A stretch of 15,278 nucleotides of DNA from Chytridium lagenaria (Eukaryota > Chytridiomycota > Chytridiomycetes > Chytridiales > Chytridiaceae). The stretch covers positions 1 through 15,278 of the forward strand of contig JAHLKC010000315.1 in assembly GCA_025449115.1 (NCBI GenBank), read 5' to 3'. The translations under genes and the position numbers were made by a program. Shown in pieces: positions 9,305 to 15,278 of this stretch. Every line of letters starts with the position of its first letter. The first letter of the stretch is position 1. The notes below the pieces were generated by a model that saw nothing but the letters and a program-made list of their open reading frames with translations, was not told the DNA's origin and ran no database searches.

Positions 9305-9643
9305 CTATTGGTTGATTCTTATTTTCATTATAGCGGTGTTTGAACTTGAGAATCTTTTTGTTTGTTTGTCTAGAGTCTGGATTCTTGTTGCTTGACCGTT
9401 GAGGTGCAGACGTTGTTGAGACAACCGTGATGACTCTGACTTCGTATCGATGGTTGACTCCTGACTGCAAATGGACGAATAGAATGTCATCGATCCAAGC
9501 AAGAGAGAAAAAAGAGAAAAGAAAGGGGCAACGTCTTCAGGTGCTGCGGCCATGGATCTGATGATTCCGACATCTTCTTTCGTCCTCCACCCTCTCCACC
9601 AGGCTGCACCGTGACAGCCACCACACAGCTGCTTTGCCTCCAT
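9305..9643 (-). CDS. Doubtful small open frame with one hydrophobic segment
   Basis: A 112-residue frame begins at an ATG at 9643, below an AT-rich stretch with TTATATAAA (minus strand, about 40 bases upstream). It contains a possible membrane segment (VAPFFSLFSLLLGSM) and a polar Ser/Gln/Arg-rich end. I recognise no family. The composition of its last 50 codons resembles the surrounding non-coding DNA, so this may be chance. Confidence 0.2.
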   Translation of the reverse strand: MEAKQLCGGCHGAAWWRGWRTKEDVGIIRSMAAAPEDVAPFFSLFSLLLGSMTFYSSICSQESTIDTKSESSRLSQQRLHLNGQATRIQTLDKQTKRFSSSNTAIMKIRINQ

Positions 9644-10697
9644 TCATATTAGCTGGCATCAGTTTTTTAATTTTGCAAAGATTTATATAAGAAATTGCAC
9701 ATGCCGAGAGCAGCGGCGCTTGAGACGCCGGCTAGAATGGTAAAAAATCAAATCTCTGAGATTATGGTCATGAACACTTTCGTTTTTGTTTTTTTTTTCC
9801 CTCAGAATTAATTAGTGAACAACGTAGATGGCGCTGCTTGACCCGCCTATAGCTGGGGCAGCTGTCCATACTTTCTAACACCTCCTCCCATATAATCTTC
9901 CTACGATAATTCATCATGCTGCTCCCGCGGGCCTCTTCACCATATATGTATTTTCCCTAACTTTATTTTAGCATCTCATTCTCCACACATTAATGCTACC
10001 GCTGGCTGTCACAGACGCGTATCTTCATATTTGGAGGGAAAGATCGCTTTGAAACTTCCTGAATCTACTGAGCGTTCATGCTTTATTTTGCGTGTTGGTA
10101 AAAAGTACCATGTTACAGAATCACTAGGATTTTCTTTACCTGTGTTTTGTTTGTTACTTTTGATGCCGGTTGCAGCCTTGTCAGCGTGATGTAGCATGAT
10201 CATCAAGCTTCTCATTAGTTACAACCCTTTAAACTTTAATTATCGTATTATCGTATTCCTTTTATTTATTGTTGGAGTCGAGTTGCCTATACTCCTGCAT
10301 CGTCCGCTCATCTTTCTAAGTTTCGCTATAGTCTGCGCGGCTTATCTACTTGACCATGAATCCACCCACTTCAAAATATTCATCACCGACTTTCTTTCTC
10401 GTAAGTCACATCCTCGCTGCAGCGTATTCATGTTAAAAGTTATCACTGGAGAACTGACTCGCGTAAAGACGTGTGAGATAAAATGGTAACTTTAAGAATG
10501 GCTAATAGAATCGATGTTGTCGGTAAACTATTGAAATGACAAGACAAGAATAGTATATGGTTCAACAAAAAGAGGGATATTCATTTATATAAATATACAT
10601 AGTATGGAATGATGGATGATCAGTGTGGATGTAATGAGTAGGAGAAGTAGTCAATCGTATGAGGGAGTGTGAGAGGAACCAAACAAACGCCATCAAA

Positions 10698-11156
10698 TTA
10701 TGCAGTCGCCGCCCTCGGCCTCGCAACCAAATCCATTCCAATACGGTACATCTCAGCAAGAAGTTGCGCCTTCCTGTGTTTCCGTTCCAGCAAGAGCTTG
10801 CTAGCATTTCCTTCCTCATAGTCCTTCTTCATTTCAGTAAGACGGACCTCGACAGCGTCAATCTCCTTGGTGAGGATCTTGAGAGATTCTTCGGCGCTGC
10901 GGTTGGTATTTTTGATGTCGTGGACGACGGATTGGAGGCGTTGAATTTGTTCTTCAACGTCGTCTATTTGGAGGGTGAGCAAAACATTTGATGCAAATGT
11001 GAGAGGTTTAAAAAAGGGGACGGTCTTACCAACAACGGCGGTATGGAAGCGATTTGCGGAGAGTGGTAGTCTTGTTAGGGTGCGGAGTGCGAGAGGGGAG
11101 GTGGTAGAAGTACGGAGGAGGGGACGAACAGCAGCCATACGGAATGTAGAGTTCAT
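10698..11156 (-). CDS. Small mitochondrial-type coiled-coil protein, family not recognised
   Basis: Two exons, 11156-11030 and 10963-10698, give about 130 residues; the 66-base intron has a GTAAGA donor and an AATAG acceptor. The first 40 residues are rich in Arg, Ser, Thr, Leu and Ala with no acidic residue (for example RTLTRLPLSANRFHTAVV), typical of a cleaved mitochondrial presequence. The rest is a charged heptad-like helix (EEQIQRLQSVVHDI, LKILTKEIDAVEVRL, LLLERKHRKAQLLAEM) ending in a short basic tail. A second ATG six codons in (MAAVRP) could also start it. The intron is a multiple of three and free of stops, so an unspliced message would add 22 residues. I infer a mitochondrial role from the N-terminus alone; the partner or reaction is unknown. 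Confidence 0.7.
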   Translation of the reverse strand: MNSTFRMAAVRPLLRTSTTSPLALRTLTRLPLSANRFHTAVVGKTVPFFKPLTFASNVLLTLQIDDVEEQIQRLQSVVHDIKNTNRSAEESLKILTKEIDAVEVRLTEMKKDYEEGNASKLLLERKHRKAQLLAEMYRIGMDLVARPRAATA

Positions 11157-12082
11157 ATTGGTGTTTGCTTAAATGTAAGTATCGCAAGATGCAGTTCTTT
11201 TGATGTTCTTTGATGTTCTTTCCATCGTTCGTCTTTTTATACCACGCTTTCTCTGGCGTTGAGTGAGCATGAGAAGGTGTGAGTCAGTGAAATGCGTGAC
11301 AAGTCTTTGTTTTTTGTTGTTTCTAGAAGACGGGCTTATCGAAAACTGTATCAGTAGAATGTGGGGGAGCTGCAGTTCCGTTATCACTTCCAATGAACGC
11401 ACTCCGTCATCAACCAAATACCCTGGACTACCAATCACCCTCTAACCGCGCTTACCTCAAAGTGGGGAACATGAAGAAGATCGATGGAGACGTGCTGTGT
11501 GATTATGGTTGTGTGATTATGGTATCTTCTGCATAAAGACATCCCTTTTCCTTGCTTAATGCAATTGGAACGTCCCCAAACTGTCCTGTATGAGTGATGC
11601 TTATAAGTACCTGTTACTGGTAGGTAGGTGCGATGAAGGAAAATATAGTGAAAAAAAAAGGATCCTTAATCGACGGCAATCCTCATCGTCCCGACACTAT
11701 TACCTGTACATATATGTGTAGATATATAATTTAAATCATGAGTTTTATCGACCCATTGAAGAGGATGAAGGGACACATTGAAAAGAGCTCGACAGTAAGC
11801 AGGTCAAGAGCATGTAGATGGTACAGAGCTCTTCCAATTTATCCCACCATTTAAAATCCAAGATCCGAGCGGATATCACCTTTTCATCCTCATCCTCCCT
11901 CCTGATCATGCAAGAGAAATGCAACGAACGTCAGTGCCCACTACACAATTGAAGATTAAACATTTCACCTCAAATGTCTGACAATTCTTGATCACCATCT
12001 GAGACCTTTTTTTTTTCTTTCTGAAACTTGTTGAATCCAGCAAACCCATCTCAAATCTCATTCTCATCATCAAACCATCAAC
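11157..12082. promoter_or_regulatory. Divergent intergenic region between the coiled-coil gene and SNU13
   Basis: About 925 bases hold the 5' flanks of both neighbours. A direct repeat TTTGATGTTC occurs twice at about 11197-11218. The 200 bases before SNU13 are rich in C and T on the coding strand (CATCCTCATCCTCCCTCC, 11887 on), as is common before highly expressed fungal genes, and CATCAACATG gives the start context. Open frames here look like chance. Confidence 0.45.
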
Positions 12083-12701
12083 ATGACCTCCGTCAACCCC
12101 AAAGCTGTGCCCCTCGCCGACGCTCAACTCACCAACAAGATTCTCGACCTTGTCCAGCAGGCATCCCACTACAAGCAGCTTAAGAAGGGAGCCAACGAGG
12201 GTAAGCGTTCTTCTATTGTTTTGTGATATCATGCACGGAGCTTTTTCCTTAAAGATGTTTTTCATAATCATTTGTAGCCTTGTATTGACTTTGGTCTTTT
12301 TTGATGTACCAGCTACCAAGACCTTGAACCGTGGTATCTCCGAGTTCGTTGTCATGACTGCGGACACTGAGCCCCTTGAAATCTTGCTCCACCTTCCCCT
12401 CCTCTGCGAAGACAAGGTAAAGCATCCTCTCTTTACATCATCTTTCTACTTTGATGAATAGTTGCATCGTTTGATACATTCACCGAATTTCTTCATTTGC
12501 TGACAACCAACTCTTTCTTCTTTCTCATTGTGCTTTTATTAGAACGTTCCCTACGTTTTCGTCCCCTCCAAGGTCGCTCTCGGCCGTGCCTGCGGTGTCT
12601 CCCGTCCCGTCATCTCTGCCAGCATCACCACCAACGAAGCCTCCGAGCTCAAGACCCAGATCCAGGCCATCAAGCTTCAGATTGAAAAGCTCTTGATCTA
12701 A
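12083..12701 (+). CDS. SNU13: SNU13 / NHP2L1 (15.5K) snRNP protein
   Basis: SNU13 binds kink-turn RNA in the U4 snRNA of the spliceosomal tri-snRNP and in box C/D snoRNAs, and acts in the nucleus and nucleolus. Exons 12083-12200, 12313-12416 and 12543-12701 give 126 residues, the same size as the yeast protein. The L7Ae fold is complete and unbroken: [13 protein letters not shown] (the RNA-contacting segment), [36 protein letters not shown] and [13 protein letters not shown]. Related family members such as NHP2 and ribosomal L7Ae/L30 lack this pairing of GANE with CGVSRPVIS. Its GC-rich third codon positions suggest high expression. Unlike its neighbours it has no frame break. Confidence 0.97.
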
Positions 12702-13034
12702 GCCTTTTCCCACCTTTTATTTCTTCAGCCCTGCAGCAAACTCATCAAAGGAAAAAAAAAAAACGAACCTCCCCGCTACTTTACATTGGAGATGCCGAAA
12801 TCCCTCCATCCATTTAGAAACTCTTGTTTTTTTATGAAGACGCTTTAATATTTATTTTCCCTCTGATGATCCTGCGAAGGTGAAGAAGTATACCAGCGAC
12901 TATATCTTTGCTTCCAACATTGATTTTACATTGAATGTTGTTTCGATGCGTTCCGCGTCTTGTTTTAAGGTTCAGGATGGCTCTAGATTTAGCAGAAAAC
13001 GCAAAATAGTAAAAAATCTCTGCGCAGACAAACC
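12702..13034. other. SNU13 3' flank and NFS1 5' flank
   Basis: This space separates two genes on the same strand. It contains a run of 12 A at about 12752-12763, AT-rich sequence around 12830-12860 (TTTAATATTTATTTT) where the SNU13 message probably ends, and about 150 bases that must hold the NFS1 promoter. No open frame of interest. Confidence 0.5.
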
Positions 13035-15071
13035 ATGCAATCAGCAAGACGACTCCTATCCCGTTGCCCGCATACCCGATGCCCTCTCACCCCTCTCCCA
13101 CGGCGGTCCACCATCTTCCCACCCGCCTTTACTCGTTCCAACGCAACCGTCACATCCAGTCCCTTCACAGGTAAAATCAACTTCCTCCACTTGAATCTGA
13201 CACGGCTTTTTGAAGTCTCAAAGCCTGATGAAAATGAGATCGTGAAGACCAATAGACCTATTTACCTTGACATGCAGGTATTTATAGGGATTGTAGAGTT
13301 TCGGTTAATGCGTTGTTAGGCTACAAGTCCTGTTGACCCTAGAGTTCTTGATGCCATGTTACCGTTCTTTACGCAGTTGTATGGAACCCGCATTCACGGA
13401 CTCATCAGTATGGTTGGGAATCAGAGGAAGCCGTCGAAACGGCACGAGCGGTATGATTCTCCTCGTCTTTTCATTTTCGTCAAGCAAAACTGACGATATG
13501 TACCGTAAACTCTGACAGAACGTTGCTAAACTCATCAATGCCGAACCCAAAGAAATCATCTTCACTTCAGGCGCCACCGAATCGAATAACATGTCGATCA
13601 AAGGTGTCGCGCGGTTCTATAAATCCAAAAAGAACCATATCGTGACATCTCAGACTGAACATAAATGTGTGTTGGACAGTTGTAGGGTTTTGCAGGATGA
13701 AGGGTTTGAGGTGACTTATTTGCCGGTTGGTAAGGATGGACTTGTGGATTTGAAGGTGAGTTTTTTTTGGAGTTGAAGATAAGGGCTGATGGGATGTTGG
13801 TAGACGTTGGAGGAGAGCATTCGGCCAGAGACATGTTTGGTGTCGATTATGGCGGTTAATAATGAGATTGGGGTTATTCAGCCGATGGCGGAAATTGGTG
13901 AGTGTGTTTTTTTCAAGTTTATGGAGATATGAACTGTTTTGGTTATGACATTATGTTAAATACTCAAACGCGTCATTTTTACAGGAAGGATCTGTCGCGA
14001 AAAGAAGGTGTTTTTCCACGTAAGTCCTCCCTTTATTTTTCTCTCACGTATCATTTAGCTAACATCTAAATATTAGACTGACGCTGCTCAAGCAGTTGGC
14101 AAAGTCCCGCTCGACGTCAACGCCATGAACATTGATCTCATGTCTATCTCTGGTCACAAAATCTACGGCCCTAAAGGTGTTGGAGCGCTTTACGTGCGTC
14201 GTCGTCCCAGGATTCGGTTGGAGCCTTTGCAATCTGGTGGTGGACAGGAGAGAGGCTTGAGGAGTGGGACTGTGCCTACACCGCTTGTCGTGGGATTGGG
14301 GGAGGCTTGTCGAGTGGCCTTGAAGGAGATGCCGGTATGTTTTTAAGTTATTTTGATGGGGGTGATGTGATGATATTCCAATTTTTGTGCTTATTGCGGT
14401 TTGACGAATTTATGAAAAAGTTTCCCTTTTTCATTGTTTTGGCCGTTAATCGTACATGATAGCTTGCACAGGGAGTCTGATACACCTAGATTTTCCCCAC
14501 TTTTGCATTGATATGGTGTTTTCATGTGCTGATATTGTGTATTACAGTACGATTCGGAGCGTATCAAGTACCTTTCCGACCGCCTCATTAACGGCATTAA
14601 CGCAAAAGTTGAGCATGTTGTTCGTAACGGCGACCCTATCTCCACTTACCCTGGTAACAACCCTTTGCCCTTCTCCACTCCTCTGACCTCTTTTAGGCTG
14701 CGTCAACCTTTCGTTTGCCTACGTTGAAGGTGAATCGCTCCTCATGGCTCTCAAAGAAATCGCCTTATCCTCTGGCAGCGCCTGCACATCCGCATCCTTG
14801 GAACCCTCCTACGTGTTGAGAGCTTTAGGCGCTGAAGATGAGATGGCGCATAGTTCGATTAGGTTTGGGATTGGAAGGTTCACGACGGAGGAGGAGGTTG
14901 ATTACGTTGTGGATAGGGTTGTCAGGCATGTGGATAGGTTGAGGGAGTTGAGCCCTTTATGGGAGATGGTGAGTTATTGAATGAGGGTCTAGTGTTGATG
15001 CTGACTGATGGTATTTGTTTTAGGTTCAGGAAGGGATTGACTTGAAGTCGATTCAGTGGACGCAGCATTGA
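13035..15071 (+). CDS. NFS1: Cysteine desulfurase NFS1, mitochondrial
   Basis: NFS1 is the PLP enzyme that takes sulfur from cysteine for Fe-S cluster assembly on the mitochondrial scaffold, and it also feeds tRNA thiolation. Exons: 13035-13170, 13216-13277, 13320-13450, 13519-13755, 13804-13897, 13985-14019, 14077-14334, 14548-14653, 14697-14968 and 15024-15071; about 459 aa, the eukaryotic length. The first 45 residues are an Arg/Ser-rich presequence ([10 protein letters not shown]). Then come [51 protein letters not shown] with the PLP lysine, [13 protein letters not shown], the loop SSGSACTS with the catalytic cysteine, [18 protein letters not shown] and the C-terminal IQWTQH. One base is missing in exon 3 at 13383-13386, between LYG and NPHSRTH. 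The remaining exons are in frame. Confidence 0.96.
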
Positions 15072-15278
15072 TCCTTTTTGTTGATGGAATAGCCGAACGA
15101 TATTACAAATACATATGTTGCCTCGCCCTTTTCAATGAAATAAAATTCACGCGCGTTTGCATATGCTCATAATTACACCTCTTTTAGTTTATGATGTAAA
15201 GTACGTGGTTTATCGATATCAAGATTCATCTTCGCCAAAAAACCCAAACCCCATTTCCCCGTCATGTTTGAGGGTTGT
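15072..15278. other. NFS1 3' flank with AATAAA at 15139-15144
   Basis: AATAAA lies about 68 bases after the NFS1 stop and is the likely poly(A) signal. The last 130 bases show no recognisable gene; a neighbouring gene may begin beyond the window. Confidence 0.5.

Larger units (their letters stand above)
9035..10697. other. Intergenic stretch without a confident gene
   Basis: This stretch is AT-rich and holds a palindrome (9150-9203) and a short duplicated motif (9064-9128). TATATAAG near 9684 is followed by an ATG at 9701, but only a tiny peptide follows on the plus strand. Bases 9985-10190 are open on both strands, and a hydrophobic open stretch lies at 10196-10489, without family resemblance or a good gene structure. 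The right end should hold the 3' untranslated region of the minus-strand gene at 10698. No tRNA was seen. Confidence 0.5.

Noticed and set aside
9985..10489. Open stretches on both strands that might be a gene or a transposon remnant
   Set aside because: No family motif, start context or consistent splicing. Both strands are equally open, as expected by chance.

Overview
The window looks like nuclear DNA of a flagellated (zoosporic, chytrid-like) fungus. The genes are short and broken by many small GT-AG introns, mostly about 40 to 200 bases. Three conserved proteins are recognised confidently (a SNU13 snRNP protein, the mitochondrial cysteine desulfurase NFS1 and an ACSS3-type short-chain acyl-CoA synthetase). 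A fourth, at the left edge, is the 5' half of the axonemal protein DRC1, which only organisms with motile cilia keep. The lineage is an inference from this gene set and the intron style, not from any database search.

Layout, left to right. Bases 1-1203, minus strand: DRC1, partial. Bases 1204-1770: a shared divergent promoter region. Bases 1771-4810, plus strand: ACSS3-like synthetase with 16 exons, two of them very small. Bases 4811-5315: intergenic, with a 9-base minisatellite and a run of 14 G. Bases 5316-8507, minus strand (perhaps extending to 9034): an unrecognised gene whose centre is a tandem array of near-identical 222-base exons at a period of about 360 bases, ending in a Pro/Ala/Ser/Thr-rich tail with a basic C-terminus. 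Bases 9035-10697: mostly AT-rich, with a palindrome and no confident gene. Bases 10698-11156, minus strand: a small protein with a mitochondrial-type presequence and a coiled coil. Bases 11157-12082: intergenic. Bases 12083-12701, plus: SNU13. Bases 13035-15071, plus: NFS1.

The genes are unrelated housekeeping, metabolic and ciliary functions with no cluster logic. NFS1, the coiled-coil protein and possibly the synthetase are mitochondrial.

Two things stand out. The first is the exon array at 6303-8429: at least four almost identical, frame-neutral exons (plus two diverged ones) that would give a repeat protein of variable length by skipping or unequal exchange. The second is that eight reading-frame breaks were found in three otherwise well conserved genes (two in DRC1, five in the synthetase, one in NFS1), and every one has the same sign: one base too few. 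Only about half lie in homopolymer runs. Single-base deletions in an incompletely polished assembly are the simplest explanation; translational -1 frameshifting or nucleotide-insertion RNA editing are alternatives that cDNA would settle.
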